From assembly GCA_044230205.1 (NCBI GenBank), contig JBGARN010000004.1, positions 15,462 through 79,461 of the forward strand: 64,000 nt of DNA, in the 5' to 3' direction. A model generated the notes under the pieces. That model was not told where the DNA came from. It did not search any database and worked only from the letters and a program-made list of their open reading frames with translations. Source of the DNA: JAEUTH01 sp044230205 (lineage in GTDB: Bacteria > Bacteroidota > Bacteroidia > AKYH767-A > OLB10). The translations under genes and the position numbers were made by a program. Shown piece by piece: positions 35,356 to 45,822 of the stretch; position 1 is the first letter of the stretch; every line of letters begins with the position of its first letter.

Positions 35356-38300
35356 ATGTACAATCTGCTAAAGTGTTACATCAATAATACGCGTTATAGC
35401 CTGGTACTAAGCCTCATGCTTATTTACCCATGTTATATTCAAGCCCAGCAAAGCATACCTTATTGCGATAATTTTAATGGGGCAACCTTATGGACGGTAA
35501 CTACTATTTCCGGTTCGGCATGGCAGCAAGGTTCTCCGGCATATGGTTTGACCAATTCAACCCATACTCCGCCTAATTGCTTTGACGTTGAACTATTTGC
35601 AGCTTATCAACCTTCCACAGAAACCTACCTGGTATCGCCATCATTTAATTTTTCATCAGTTCCGAATGCAAAACTGAGTTTCTGGCAAAACCGCAATACA
35701 GAAGCTGGCTGGGATGGAACAAGGTTGGAATACAGTACTGATAATGGTATTTCATGGGCAATTTTAGGTACGGTTGCCGATCCTAATGCCTCAAACTGGT
35801 ACTCTGCTGGTTTAATAAATTCTTCAGGTCTTCCGGCCTGGGATGGCATTTCGGGTGGTTGGATAAAATCAACCTATAATGTGAACTTTCTCAATGGTTT
35901 TGCATCAGTTACGTTCAGGTTTGTATTTACTTCCGATCCATCGGTTCAGGCAGATGGTTTTAGTATTGATGATTTTTGCATTTCACTTCCTCCGAATACG
36001 GATTTAGGAGTCGACTCAATTTTATCGCCATTGGCAACGGTAACGGCAGGAACTCCTGTTCCTGTGCAGGTAAGGGTAAAAAATTATGGGTTACTGGCAT
36101 CCAGTAATTTTAATGTTTATTATAAATTAGATAACGGTACTGCAATAGGTCCGGCCAACTATCCGGGTACCATATTGCCGGGCGCTACTGCGAATGTTAC
36201 CTGCAGCAATGTTACCATACCTGTTGGTTCCCATGTTTTATCGGCTTATGCAGTTATTACAAACGATGGCGATCATTTTAATGATACACTTTCGAAAAAT
36301 ATCAGTGCATTCACATCGGCATCATTAACCTATTGCAATAATTTTGATGTAGCTAACGATTGGGTGGCTGTTCCTGTTGCAGGCAGTACAAACAATTGGG
36401 AACTGGGTACGCCTAATTTTGGTACTACTTCTACTGCACATTCGCCACCTAACAGCTGGGACGTTAACCTTAATACAGCCTGTGGATTTGGAGCAGCCGA
36501 ATTGTATTCGCCTGTTTTTGATTTTAGTGCCGCTACCAACTGTAATCTTGAGTTTTGGCAAAACAATTCTACAAACTTTAATACCGATGGGGTAACATTG
36601 TTTGCTTCTGTTAATGGTGCGCCATTTACAGTTTTCGGCACCTATCTTGATCCAAATGCCATTAACTGGTATAGTGCAAATGTTATTACCAGTTCAGGAT
36701 ACCCCGGATGGAGCGGATATTATGGAGGCTGGGCAAAGAGTTCTTATTATTTAAGTTCGCTGAACAGTGCCGGCTTGGTTCAATTTAAGTTTTATTATTC
36801 AGGAAACGCTAACAGTAATGGTTTTTCAATTGACGATTTTTGCATCATTCAGCCACAGCCTGTTGATGCAGGTGTTGAATTAATTATTGAGCCATCTTCA
36901 GTAGTGCCTGCAGCAACTTCCCAACAGGTAAAAGTGCGGGTAAGGAATTACGGCTCGCAAACCTTAACCTCATTTAATGTATTTTATAAACTTGATGCCG
37001 GAACGGTTAACGGCCCTGTTAATTTTATTCAAACCATTTTACCCAACAGCACATCTGATTTAGTAGCAGGAACAATAACAATTCCAACAGGCAGTCACTC
37101 ACTTTGTGCCTATACTTCGGTTGCAGGTGATGGTAACACCTATAATGATACTACATGTAAATCGATTTTCGGTGCAAGTGTGATAGCATTACCGTATTCC
37201 GATAATTTTGATGGTGTAAATTATGGATGGGATGCTACTTCAACAAACCCTTCAACAGTATGGGAGCTTGGTACACCATCTTTCGGGCTTACTTCTTCAT
37301 CATTCAGTGCTCCAAATTGCTGGGATATTAACCTCTCTACCGGCTATCAGTCATCGGCAAATGCTACACTTACATCACCTATTTTTGATTTTACTACAAC
37401 AAATGACGCACGCCTCAAATTTTATATAAATTATAATACTGAAGGATCGTGGGATGGTGTAAGGTGTGAGTATCGCTCTATTGATACCATATGGCATTTA
37501 TTAGGAGCAGTTGGTTCACCCGGTTCCATTAACTGGTATAATACACCCAACCTTATTTCAAGTAATTTACCGGGATGGGCTGGAAGTTCAGGTGGTTGGC
37601 AACCGTGTGAATATGACAGCCTGAATATGCTTAACGGATCTAATGCCGTTCAGTTTCGTTTTATTTTCACTTCTGATGTTTCCATTAATGTTGATGGTTT
37701 TTCAATTGACAATTTTGAAATCACTATTCCATTGGCAAATTCAGTAGGAACCCAGGCTATTAATGCCCCAGGTTTATTAATTACACCAACACCAAAATAT
37801 TACCAGGCGCTGATTGTTAATCATGGATTATCAGTTCTTGCAACGGCCGATGTTTCTCTTATGGTTGACGGTTCAACGGTGTTAACAGAAACGGCAACCT
37901 TTAACCCTCCGTTAAATTACAATGAAACCCGGTGGTATACTTTTACTAATCCCTGGAATGCACAACCCGGTGAGCATTTGGTTTGTGTTTACACTTCAAA
38001 TCCCAACAGTGCTATTGACCTGAATCATATGGATGATACAATATGCTATAATTATCATGTTCTTGATTCCGCATCAGTTTATCCCTATTGCAATGACTTT
38101 GAGGGCTCAGTGTTGTGGCCGGCATATAATGTATCTAACTGGTGGCCTGATTTATTATGGAAATCAGGTGTGCCTTTTAAACCAAATATCAACAGCGCGC
38201 ACTCAGGGACAAAATGTTGGGTAACCGATTTGTCAGGTCCTTATGGAAGTAACCGTAACAGTGCACTCATAGGTCCTGCATTTGCTGTTCAGCAAGGTCA

Positions 38301-38910
38301 TTGCTACAGGCTGAGTTTCTGGCATGAGTTTTTTACAGAATACTTAACGGACGGAGGAACAGTTGAATTTTCTCTGGATGAAGGATTCAGCTGGACTGTT
38401 TTGGGATGGGCAGGCGATCCACTGTGGTTTAATACCAACTATATTTATGCATTTGGCAATCCGCCTGTAACCTCGGGCTGGAGCGGAACACAAACATGGA
38501 CCCAGGCGCAGCATGACTTTTATGCTGACACCACAGGCACATTAATTTTCCGTTTTCGTTTTGGATCAAATGCAGGCAATAATGGGTACGATGGCTGGGC
38601 TATTGATGATGTTTGCTTTGAAGAGATTGCTTCACCGTGTGTGGCAGGAATAAACGATTTTGCTGCCGGCAAATTGGAGTTGTTGCAAAACGAACCCAAT
38701 CCCGCTGATAACATAACTATTATTCGTTTTAATGTCACGGGTGGTGCATTGTTGCGTATAACTGATATGTTAGGCAATGTTATTGTTTCAAAGACAGTTT
38801 CGGGTAATGCTGTACAAATTGAAACCAGTCAATTCATGCCCGGGATTTATACCTATGAATTAATAAGTGGCAATAAGGTTTTGCAAAAGAAAATGGCTGT
38901 AGTGCATTAA
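35356..38910 (+). CDS. Large secreted multi-domain protein with MAM/jelly-roll-like repeats and T9SS domain
   Basis: An 1184-residue protein. The signal peptide ends near IQA (residue 31). Four related modules follow at about residues 35-205, 325-500, 630-790 and 915-1090, each starting YCDNF/YCNNF/YSDNF/YCNDF and ending GFSIDDFCI or GWAIDDVCF, a pattern like the MAM or choice-of-anchor type beta-sandwich. CARDB-like linkers (PVQVRVKNYG, QVKVRVRNYG) separate them. The last 80 residues are a T9SS sorting domain (LLQNEPNPADN...GIYTYEL...KMAVVH). The protein is probably a cell-surface adhesin or matrix protein. It is monocistronic and ends at a strong terminator. Confidence 0.85.
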   Translation: MYNLLKCYINNTRYSLVLSLMLIYPCYIQAQQSIPYCDNFNGATLWTVTTISGSAWQQGSPAYGLTNSTHTPPNCFDVELFAAYQPSTETYLVSPSFNFSSVPNAKLSFWQNRNTEAGWDGTRLEYSTDNGISWAILGTVADPNASNWYSAGLINSSGLPAWDGISGGWIKSTYNVNFLNGFASVTFRFVFTSDPSVQADGFSIDDFCISLPPNTDLGVDSILSPLATVTAGTPVPVQVRVKNYGLLASSNFNVYYKLDNGTAIGPANYPGTILPGATANVTCSNVTIPVGSHVLSAYAVITNDGDHFNDTLSKNISAFTSASLTYCNNFDVANDWVAVPVAGSTNNWELGTPNFGTTSTAHSPPNSWDVNLNTACGFGAAELYSPVFDFSAATNCNLEFWQNNSTNFNTDGVTLFASVNGAPFTVFGTYLDPNAINWYSANVITSSGYPGWSGYYGGWAKSSYYLSSLNSAGLVQFKFYYSGNANSNGFSIDDFCIIQPQPVDAGVELIIEPSSVVPAATSQQVKVRVRNYGSQTLTSFNVFYKLDAGTVNGPVNFIQTILPNSTSDLVAGTITIPTGSHSLCAYTSVAGDGNTYNDTTCKSIFGASVIALPYSDNFDGVNYGWDATSTNPSTVWELGTPSFGLTSSSFSAPNCWDINLSTGYQSSANATLTSPIFDFTTTNDARLKFYINYNTEGSWDGVRCEYRSIDTIWHLLGAVGSPGSINWYNTPNLISSNLPGWAGSSGGWQPCEYDSLNMLNGSNAVQFRFIFTSDVSINVDGFSIDNFEITIPLANSVGTQAINAPGLLITPTPKYYQALIVNHGLSVLATADVSLMVDGSTVLTETATFNPPLNYNETRWYTFTNPWNAQPGEHLVCVYTSNPNSAIDLNHMDDTICYNYHVLDSASVYPYCNDFEGSVLWPAYNVSNWWPDLLWKSGVPFKPNINSAHSGTKCWVTDLSGPYGSNRNSALIGPAFAVQQGHCYRLSFWHEFFTEYLTDGGTVEFSLDEGFSWTVLGWAGDPLWFNTNYIYAFGNPPVTSGWSGTQTWTQAQHDFYADTTGTLIFRFRFGSNAGNNGYDGWAIDDVCFEEIASPCVAGINDFAAGKLELLQNEPNPADNITIIRFNVTGGALLRITDMLGNVIVSKTVSGNAVQIETSQFMPGIYTYELISGNKVLQKKMAVVH

Positions 38911-38940
38911 AAAAAAGGCCTGCGTCTGCAGGCCTTTTTT
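38911..38940. terminator. Bidirectional rho-independent terminator
   Basis: A perfect 13-bp stem, AAAAAAGGCCTGC (38911-38923) and GCAGGCCTTTTTT (38928-38940), with the 4-base loop GTCT. It begins directly after the TAA of the plus-strand T9SS gene and 17 bases from the stop of the minus-strand OmpA-family gene. The A run on one side and T run on the other let it serve both strands. It is the clearest intrinsic terminator in the window. Confidence 0.9.
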
Positions 38941-38956
38941 GCGATTATAATATCGG

Positions 38957-39822
38957 TTATTTAGTTACTATAAAATCAACCCGCCTGTTTAAAGCACGCC
39001 CTTCTGCAGTATTGTTATCGCCAATAGGGTTTTTGTCACCATATCCATCCGCTGCTATGCGCGATAAATCAACACCTTTTTTGGCAAGATAATCTTTAAC
39101 AGCATTGGCGCGGTCTTTTGATAATTTAAGATTGGATTCGGGCTTGCCAACATTATCGGTATAACCGTTAATGGTAAGTTTATACTCAGGTTTTTCCTGG
39201 AGCATAGAAGCCAGTAAATTCAAATGAGGAAATGAAGAAGATTTGATTTTAGATTTACCGGTTTCAAATTGCAAACCTTCATAAGCCTTAGAAATAATTT
39301 CTTTTTCCTTGGGTGTAAGAGCAATCTGCACACCTGAAATGTCATCGGGATTAGGAGCTTGTATATTGTCAACCACTTTGCGTTTAAGGTATTCAATAAA
39401 AAATACGTTTACGGTATAGTAATCATCGGTTAAGAATGATTGCGACATACCGTTTTCAACCGTAAAAACATTTTTTAAGCTGTTATCACCCTGGCCGGTT
39501 TTAGGATGTAGTTTCCGTTTAGCTTCTTCTTTGTCTCTTCATAAGTGCCGTCTTGTTTCTTAACCAATGCATACGGAACTATTAGTCCGTCTTTAACAGT
39601 AACTTTTGCTTCACCACAAAAACAGCTGGTGTCAGTTCTTATGGAATATACCACTTCATGCTCACCATCAGGAACAGGTAATGCACCTCGTGTCATAAAA
39701 GATTCGTAATATTCATCAAAACAGTTTTTAGGTTTGGTGGTATCCCGCTGATAAGTATATGCCTGGCTATAACATAACTGCGCAACTGCCATAAATGTAA
39801 TTAGTGTAAAAATCCGTTTCAT
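38957..39822 (-). pseudogene. OmpA-family protein, split by a single-base-type frameshift
   Basis: The first frame (39822-39475) has a signal peptide (cut after CYS) and an N-terminal beta domain, then runs into a stop after KPARVITA. The second frame (to 38957) holds the OmpA C-terminal peptidoglycan-binding domain with the motifs INGYTDNVGKPESNLKLSKDRA and ALNRRVDFI, given in part here. Reading back in the second frame gives EEAKRKLHPKTGQGDNSLKNVF, a natural continuation that reaches to about 39535, where a TGA (39541-39539) blocks it. One extra base in the GAAGAGACAAAG region would join the frames into a protein of about 288 residues. It is either a recent mutation or a sequencing error. 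Confidence 0.8.
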
Positions 39823-40102
39823 ATCTGTTTAAAGGTTTTTAATTAAGGCTTCGAAATTACAAAAGTTTTATTCTGTAATATTTTCTTGCCATTTAAATTT
39901 ATTTTAGAATCAAATTCTATTAAAAAGAACTAGCTGGTTTAAGCGGAATGACTATAGATTATATAATTTAAGCAGAGTATTTGATCTCGATTTATGAATG
40001 AAATCAAAACCAATATATCAACATCACAGAATAACCTAGTATTACGATAAAGGCTATTATATCATTAATCGAAATGATTTAATGGTATAGAAGCATAACA
40101 AC

Positions 40103-41410
40103 CTAATGTTTATATATTTTACCATAAAGCATTTTACCATTTTTTTCTTCCGCTTTATATATATATAAACCCTTTATTTTATTTGAAAGATCGATTGGTA
40201 TTATGTTGCTATTTATATTTAACACTTGATAAACTTTTTCGCCAAATAGATTGTAAACAATAACATTATTGAAGGTGGATTTATAGCTTTTAATAGCAAA
40301 AATGCCTGGTCGTATATCACTTAAAATCTCAACTTGATTTGTATTGATTTCTTCAGAAATACCAGTTGGATTAGCAGGAGTTTGCCATCTTGCAATAAAG
40401 CTGGAATTAATTCCACCTGCTGTATAAAAATAACCACCTACATATAACTCATCATTATAGACTCCCAACGAAGCTACACCACCGGTTGTGCCAATATCCA
40501 ATGAGTCCCATTTAATGCCGTCCCACCTTGCTATTGACTGAATCCAATTTCCACCTGCAAAATTGAAACTGCCTCCTGCATATAGTTCATTGTGATATGC
40601 CGCTAATGCATATACATCATTATCCATGCCCGTTAGCAGAGAATCCCATACAAGACCGTTCCATTTAGCTATTTTATCAGCCTTCTTACCTCCAGCTTGT
40701 GTAAACCTCCCGCCAGCATATAATTCACCATTAAATTCAGCAAACGCATAAACACCATCATTAACACATGCACCTACCGAATCCCATGTTGTTCCATTCC
40801 ATCTGGCAATAAATGGCGAGCGAACAGTTCCAGCAGTGTCAAAATAACCTCCGGCATACAGTTCATTATTATAAACTTTCAATGCCAGTATTTTGCCATT
40901 TATGCCTTCATTCACAGTATTCCACTTTGATCCGTTCCATCTTGCAATATGACTGCAAGGTTTGCCATTTGCTTTTGTAAAATCACCTGCCACATATAAT
41001 TCACCATTATAAACTGCAAGAGCAAGTACCGTGTTATTAAAATGCCCCCGTGGGCCAAACCAATGGTTACCCTTTAATCTGGCTAAGTTTTTAATATTAT
41101 AATTACCTGATTTTGTAAAACCTCCTCCTACAAATAAATCTCCATTGTAAACAACAAGTGCTCGAACTACACCATTCACTCCAGATGCAGCCGTATCCCA
41201 GTTGCTGCCATCCCATTTTGCAATATTGTTGGCCGCTATTCCACTAGCTATTGTAAAATGTCCGCCAACCATAAGATTCCCCTGATATTCTGCAAAAGCA
41301 TTTACAGGCATATTATTTACTCCATTGCCTACAGCATTCCATGATTGTGCAAAGGATTTTAAATTCAGGAAAAAAGATAAAATAAGAACAAATAATATTT
41401 TCTTTTTCAT
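40103..41410 (-). CDS. Secreted propeller-like repeat protein with T9SS sorting domain
   Basis: About 435 residues. The signal peptide from MKKKILF is cut after SFA. At least seven repeats of about 42 residues follow, of the form NELYAGGxFxxAGG...IARWNGxxWDSVG...V.AL.VY, Kelch-like or propeller-like blades. The C-terminal 75 residues are a T9SS domain (EILSDIRPGIFAI...GLYIYKA...GKIYKH). I chose the ATG at 41410 over 41419. The gene stands alone with about 280 bases downstream of it that show nothing recognisable. Ligand is unknown. Confidence 0.82.
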   Translation of the reverse strand: MKKKILFVLILSFFLNLKSFAQSWNAVGNGVNNMPVNAFAEYQGNLMVGGHFTIASGIAANNIAKWDGSNWDTAASGVNGVVRALVVYNGDLFVGGGFTKSGNYNIKNLARLKGNHWFGPRGHFNNTVLALAVYNGELYVAGDFTKANGKPCSHIARWNGSKWNTVNEGINGKILALKVYNNELYAGGYFDTAGTVRSPFIARWNGTTWDSVGACVNDGVYAFAEFNGELYAGGRFTQAGGKKADKIAKWNGLVWDSLLTGMDNDVYALAAYHNELYAGGSFNFAGGNWIQSIARWDGIKWDSLDIGTTGGVASLGVYNDELYVGGYFYTAGGINSSFIARWQTPANPTGISEEINTNQVEILSDIRPGIFAIKSYKSTFNNVIVYNLFGEKVYQVLNINSNIIPIDLSNKIKGLYIYKAEEKNGKMLYGKIYKH

Positions 41411-41619
41411 GGAGTCCAAAATCTAAAATCGAAGATAGATTAAATATAATTATAATCGGTTTAATGTTGATTTGGTTATTAGAAAAGTAAAAGTACATCT
41501 AAGTTATCAATCTGCGCTGTTCTAAATTTAAGAATCATTTCTTCCAACATAACAATATTCAGGAGTAAATTCCGACCATGTATTTTCTTTCCTACTTTTA
41601 GCATCAATATTAATGAGAA

Positions 41620-42669
41620 ATGGTATTCAGCAAACGATTAAAAAATATTAAAGGCACAGCACAGGAATTGGGTTTTGGAACAAGGGTATCCAATGAGACA
41701 GGCAGAATGCTGAATAAGGATGGTTCGTTTAATGTAAAACGTAAAGGGCTTAGTTTGCATCAACGCACAAGTTTTTTTCATTACCTGGTTACAGCTTCGT
41801 GGACGCATTTCTTTTTCATCATTATAACAGCCTTTATAGTTGTAAACCTGTTTTTTACATTTATTTATTTGTTTTTAGGTGTTGAGAACTTAAGCGGAAT
41901 GATTGCCCATAATGCTGCTGAAGAGTTTTTTGAGGCGTTTTTTTTCAGTGCTCAAACCTTTACAACAGTGGGTTATGGAAGAATTAATCCGACAGGAATT
42001 GTGGAAAGCGGATTAGCTTCATTAGAAGCATTAATAGGTCTTTTATTTTTTGCAGTAGCTACAGGCCTTATGTATGGACGTTTTTCACGCCCGGTGGCAA
42101 AATTTCATTTTAGTGAAAACATGATTGTTGCTCCTTTTAAGGATATTACTGCGTTACAATACCGGGTTGCCAATCGTTTAAACCATCAGCTGATAGATGT
42201 TGAAGCACAAATCAGCTTTTCAATAATCCAGGAAATTAATGGTATCCGCGTTCGTAAGTTTTATGGGTTACCTTTAGAGTTAACCAAGGTTGCATTTTTT
42301 CCCACTAACTGGACGGTTAACCATCCAATTGATATTAAAAGCCCGCTTTGGGGATTGACAGAGGAAGACTTAAAAGATGGTGAAGCTGAATTTTTATTAT
42401 TGATGAAGGCCTATGATGAAAATTTTTCGCAAATGGTAAACATCAGATCATCATATACCTATCGTGAAGTTGTTTGGGGAGCCAAATGGCAAAGCATGAT
42501 TGGAGAACCTGAAAATGGCAAAGTAGTTTTGCAGATGGATAAAATCGGTGCCTATGACCGGGTTCAGTTACCGGATCTTAAGATTCAGATTGAAGACAAT
42601 GAATCTGGTACACAACAGCACCAAGCAACACAAAAGCACCAGCCTGGTGTAAAACCCCAAGCCAGATAG
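41620..42669 (+). CDS. Inward-rectifier-type potassium channel (KirBac family)
   Basis: A 349-residue inner-membrane channel. The slide helix and two membrane helices (about residues 65-90 and 125-150) flank a pore loop with the selectivity filter TVGYG at residues 116-120. The cytoplasmic immunoglobulin-like IRK domain covers about 165-325. The last 25 residues are Gln/His-rich and lie in the 92-base overlap with the convergent ctaA gene, so this tail may be a late extension. The filter and fold features are intact, so a K+ channel function is likely. Confidence 0.92.
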   Translation: MVFSKRLKNIKGTAQELGFGTRVSNETGRMLNKDGSFNVKRKGLSLHQRTSFFHYLVTASWTHFFFIIITAFIVVNLFFTFIYLFLGVENLSGMIAHNAAEEFFEAFFFSAQTFTTVGYGRINPTGIVESGLASLEALIGLLFFAVATGLMYGRFSRPVAKFHFSENMIVAPFKDITALQYRVANRLNHQLIDVEAQISFSIIQEINGIRVRKFYGLPLELTKVAFFPTNWTVNHPIDIKSPLWGLTEEDLKDGEAEFLLLMKAYDENFSQMVNIRSSYTYREVVWGAKWQSMIGEPENGKVVLQMDKIGAYDRVQLPDLKIQIEDNESGTQQHQATQKHQPGVKPQAR

Positions 42670-43627
42670 GCACATTAAAAAGTAAAGTGAAAACACCAAG
42701 TAAAAACTGAAATGCAACAACTCCAAGCGCTGTATTAATTGAGCTGCGTTGAGCTTTAGAAAGTAGCCAAGCGTTGGCAGAACTTTTAACCCACAAATAC
42801 GCAACCATTAAGAACAATACGATTGCAATGCTGCGATGTACAAATTGAACAGTCGCCAGGTTGTTAAACAAACTTTGTATACCATCTTTTTCAAAAGCAA
42901 AGGTTACTGATTCTGCAACCCATTCATCGCCCATTTTAGGCCATGTATTATAGATGTGCCCTGCTTTTAACCCGGCAACAAATGCACCATAAATTATTTG
43001 AAGTGTTAACACCAGCAATATAGCTGTTGAAATACGCCATGCCTTATTCTGTTTTATAGTCTTTGGTGTTATGCTTTTATCTTTTAAATGTATAAGATCA
43101 AGAGCAACCCAAAACGTATATGCAAATGTTAGGAATGCAGTGAACAAATGAGCTGCCAGTCTGAAATGGCTGACATGAGGATTATTTACCAAACCGCTTG
43201 CAACCATATACCATCCAAGGAAACCTTGCAAGCCTCCAAGAAAAAAAATGAACAGTAGTTTGTAAAGCAGTTTTCTGTCAATCCATTTTTTGTTTACGAA
43301 AAGTATGAATGGAAATATAAATACCAGCCCGATAATACGGCCGATTAAACGATGAATATATTCCCACCAGTAAATACTCTTAAAGTCGTCAATTGTAAAA
43401 TGAGCATTAATCAGCCGGTATTGTGGCGATTGCTGGTAATGAAAAAATTCCTGCTGCCATTGTTCATCATTAAGCGGAGGAAATGTACCGGTAACAATTT
43501 TCCATTGAGTTATTGAAAGGCCGCTGCCGGTAAGGCGTGTAATGCCGCCAACAATCACCATTAAAAAAATTAATGCACAGCCTGTAAACAACCATGCGAT
43601 AATTATTTTTCTTCCACGTTCAGTCAT
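42578..43627 (-). CDS. ctaA: Heme A synthase (COX15/CtaA)
   Basis: A 349-residue inner-membrane protein with about eight helices that converts heme O to heme A for cytochrome oxidase. Conserved phrases are VGGITRLTGSGLSITQWK, WWEYIHRLIGR (heme His), HVSHFRLAAHL, QIIYGAFVAGLKAGHIYNTWP (in part) and VQFVHRSIA and LHQAGA with the other His ligands. It overlaps the KirBac gene by 92 bases at its 3' end and the PaiB-like gene by 8 bases at its start. Its presence implies an aa3- or ba3-type oxidase elsewhere in the genome. Confidence 0.94.
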   Translation of the reverse strand: MTERGRKIIIAWLFTGCALIFLMVIVGGITRLTGSGLSITQWKIVTGTFPPLNDEQWQQEFFHYQQSPQYRLINAHFTIDDFKSIYWWEYIHRLIGRIIGLVFIFPFILFVNKKWIDRKLLYKLLFIFFLGGLQGFLGWYMVASGLVNNPHVSHFRLAAHLFTAFLTFAYTFWVALDLIHLKDKSITPKTIKQNKAWRISTAILLVLTLQIIYGAFVAGLKAGHIYNTWPKMGDEWVAESVTFAFEKDGIQSLFNNLATVQFVHRSIAIVLFLMVAYLWVKSSANAWLLSKAQRSSINTALGVVAFQFLLGVFTLLFNVPIWLGVLHQAGAFVLLGAVVYQIHCLQSES

Positions 43628-44246
43628 TGTACTTATCGTTTTCCTGTTGCTTCATCAGTTGAGCAATTGCCTTCAGCTGATCATTTTCACTTTTTTCAAA
43701 TGTGCCGATAATATTAGCACGTTCGGTTTGAGTTTTATTCTGGCTTAGTTTGTATTTGCCTTCCATGCGGGTTACCGGAATTTCAAAAGCTTTAATGCCT
43801 TTAAGTAAACCATTCACATATTTTGAATCCAGCTCGCGGAATTGTTTCATATATGCTTCTTCAAAAGCATGAATGGTTTTTTCCATTAGCTGCAGTTGTG
43901 CCGCTTCGTCTTCAATTAATTGAGGAATACCGTAACAATGAACAGCCACAAAATTCCACGTAGGCACATTTTGTTTTTTTTCGTAAAACGATGGTGAAAT
44001 GTATGCGTGTGGCTCAGCAAAAATTACCAGCACTTCGCTGCCATCAAAATAGTTCCACTGTTCGTTGGCTAAAGCCATATGCGATAATAAGGTAACTTTA
44101 TCATCACGTTGTTCAATTATAAATGGCAAGTGTGTGGCCAGTGGAATATTGTTTTTGGTGTTAACCACAATTCCGAAATTATACTGCTTCATAAAAGCAA
44201 TCAGTTTGCTGCTGTCAGTTTCACTGAAGTGTTTCGGAATATACAT
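43620..44246 (-). CDS. FMN-binding PaiB-family protein
   Basis: A 208-residue protein of the PaiB family, named after a Bacillus negative regulator of sporulation and protease genes. It starts MYIPKHF as relatives do and shows ATHLPF, LLSHMALANEQW, FAEPHAYISPSFY and VPTWNFVAVHCYG, the flavin-split-barrel landmarks. It ends in a helical C-terminal region. It overlaps ctaA by 8 bases and so is probably co-transcribed with it. Whether it acts as a regulator or a flavin or heme enzyme is not known from sequence. Confidence 0.88.
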   Translation of the reverse strand: MYIPKHFSETDSSKLIAFMKQYNFGIVVNTKNNIPLATHLPFIIEQRDDKVTLLSHMALANEQWNYFDGSEVLVIFAEPHAYISPSFYEKKQNVPTWNFVAVHCYGIPQLIEDEAAQLQLMEKTIHAFEEAYMKQFRELDSKYVNGLLKGIKAFEIPVTRMEGKYKLSQNKTQTERANIIGTFEKSENDQLKAIAQLMKQQENDKYND

Positions 44247-44276
44247 ATATCATAAAGGTTAATAATTGAAAAGCTA

Positions 44277-45599
44277 CTATGCTTCATAAACCAATTGTTG
44301 CCTGTTGCTCACATCAGAAGTTTTTTTTTCAGCCACAGGATTTCGCACAACCAGTTGTGCAGTGTTGCGTGTTCGTTGTTCCAGCAGCAATTCGCGGTCT
44401 TTGGATAATTTATCCAGCGTAAACTGATTGTAATGCCTTATGGTATAAAGCATCAGGTTATCATTATACAGCACGCGAAATTCTTTCTTCAGCTCATTAA
44501 GCAGCCCGGGCAACACGTATTCATCATTATCAACACAAACAGAAAAACTGATGGCAGAGTTTTGCATAAGGTGAATTTTTACACCGGCTTTTGCAAAAAT
44601 TCCGAATATTTTACTCAGGCTTTCTTCAGCAATAAATGAAAAGTCTTTTGCCTCAATGCTGATAAGTACCTGGTTGGATTTGAAAATATACGATGGAATA
44701 AAAGGCTTGGTAGGCAAGTCTTTACCGATTATGGTTCCTGAACTGTCGGGCTTGATAAAAGACTTTACAAACAGGGGAATATTCTTGTTTTCGAGTGGCT
44801 TAATAGTTTTAGGATGAATTACCGTAGCACCATAGTAAGTCAGCTCAATGGCATCATGGTAGCTAATCTGTTCAAGTTTTTGAGCATCTTCAAAAAATTT
44901 GGGGTCAGCATTCAGTACACCCGAAACGTCTTTCCAAATAGTAACCGATTCGGCATTGAGGCAATGTGCAAAAATTGCTGCCGTATAATCACTGCCTTCG
45001 CGGCCAAGTGTGGTGGTGTAATTTTCGGAAGTGCCACCGATAAAACCCTGAACAATGATTACGTTGTTCTGATCCTCAAGGTTTGAAGCCACAACCTCAT
45101 TAACCATTTTATCAGTTTCCGGCCAGTTGATATTTCCTGAACGGTAATTATTATCGGTGCGGATGCAGCTGCGTGCATCAATCCATTTATTTTTTACACC
45201 ATTATCATTTAAATAAGCGCTAACAATGGCAGTAGAAACCAACTCGCCAATGGATACTATCTGATCATAAACAAATCCATAAGTGCGTGGTTCTTCTTCC
45301 AGCACCCAGTCAATCTCAACAAAAAAATTATTTACTGTGGTAAATACCTCGTGGTTGGGCTTGAAAAGTTTTTTCATGATAGCCATATGAAACTCCCTAA
45401 CCTCAGTAAGGCATTTAGCGGCATCATCTGATTTATGATAATAGGCATTAACCACTTTTTCTAATCCGTTAGTGGTTTTTCCCATTGCCGAGATTACTAT
45501 TACTAATTCTTCTCCCACAAATTTTCTAATGATATCGGCTACATTTTTAACTGCCTCGGCATCTTTAACTGATGCACCACCGAATTTAAATACTTTCAT
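44277..45599 (-). CDS. Aspartate kinase
   Basis: A 440-residue enzyme for the first step of lysine, threonine and methionine synthesis (aspartate to 4-phosphoaspartate). It begins MKVFKFGGASVKDA (kinase signature KFGG), contains GREGSDYTAAIFAHCL in the substrate site and two ACT domains in the last 150 residues for feedback control by amino acids. It is a single-function form without homoserine dehydrogenase. A promoter-like box lies 66 bases upstream. Confidence 0.93.
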   Translation of the reverse strand: MKVFKFGGASVKDAEAVKNVADIIRKFVGEELVIVISAMGKTTNGLEKVVNAYYHKSDDAAKCLTEVREFHMAIMKKLFKPNHEVFTTVNNFFVEIDWVLEEEPRTYGFVYDQIVSIGELVSTAIVSAYLNDNGVKNKWIDARSCIRTDNNYRSGNINWPETDKMVNEVVASNLEDQNNVIIVQGFIGGTSENYTTTLGREGSDYTAAIFAHCLNAESVTIWKDVSGVLNADPKFFEDAQKLEQISYHDAIELTYYGATVIHPKTIKPLENKNIPLFVKSFIKPDSSGTIIGKDLPTKPFIPSYIFKSNQVLISIEAKDFSFIAEESLSKIFGIFAKAGVKIHLMQNSAISFSVCVDNDEYVLPGLLNELKKEFRVLYNDNLMLYTIRHYNQFTLDKLSKDRELLLEQRTRNTAQLVVRNPVAEKKTSDVSNRQQLVYEA

Positions 45600-45664
45600 T
45601 TTTCTTAAAGATATAACAGGTCGCTTTTTTACCGAATAACACTCAGTGTTTATAATTGCGGCTG

Positions 45665-45672
45665 CGAAAGTA
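45665..45672 (-). promoter_or_regulatory. Putative -7 box of the aspartate kinase gene
   Basis: The minus strand reads TACTTTCG, the same octamer as upstream of prfB, a near match to TAnnTTTG. The leader would be about 60 bases. There is no obvious -33 element, and no lysine riboswitch features are seen in the leader. Confidence 0.35.
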
Positions 45673-45822
45673 ATTTTTAAAAAGAAATATTTATTGGTAC
45701 CACTCTGCTATAACCTATAACTGTCTAATTTTCTGGTATTTTCAGTTTAATCAGCCAGCTCGCGGTTTTCAATCCTTTTTTGGATTAATGACTAAAGTTG
45801 CTTTCAGCTGATTACAATAAAA

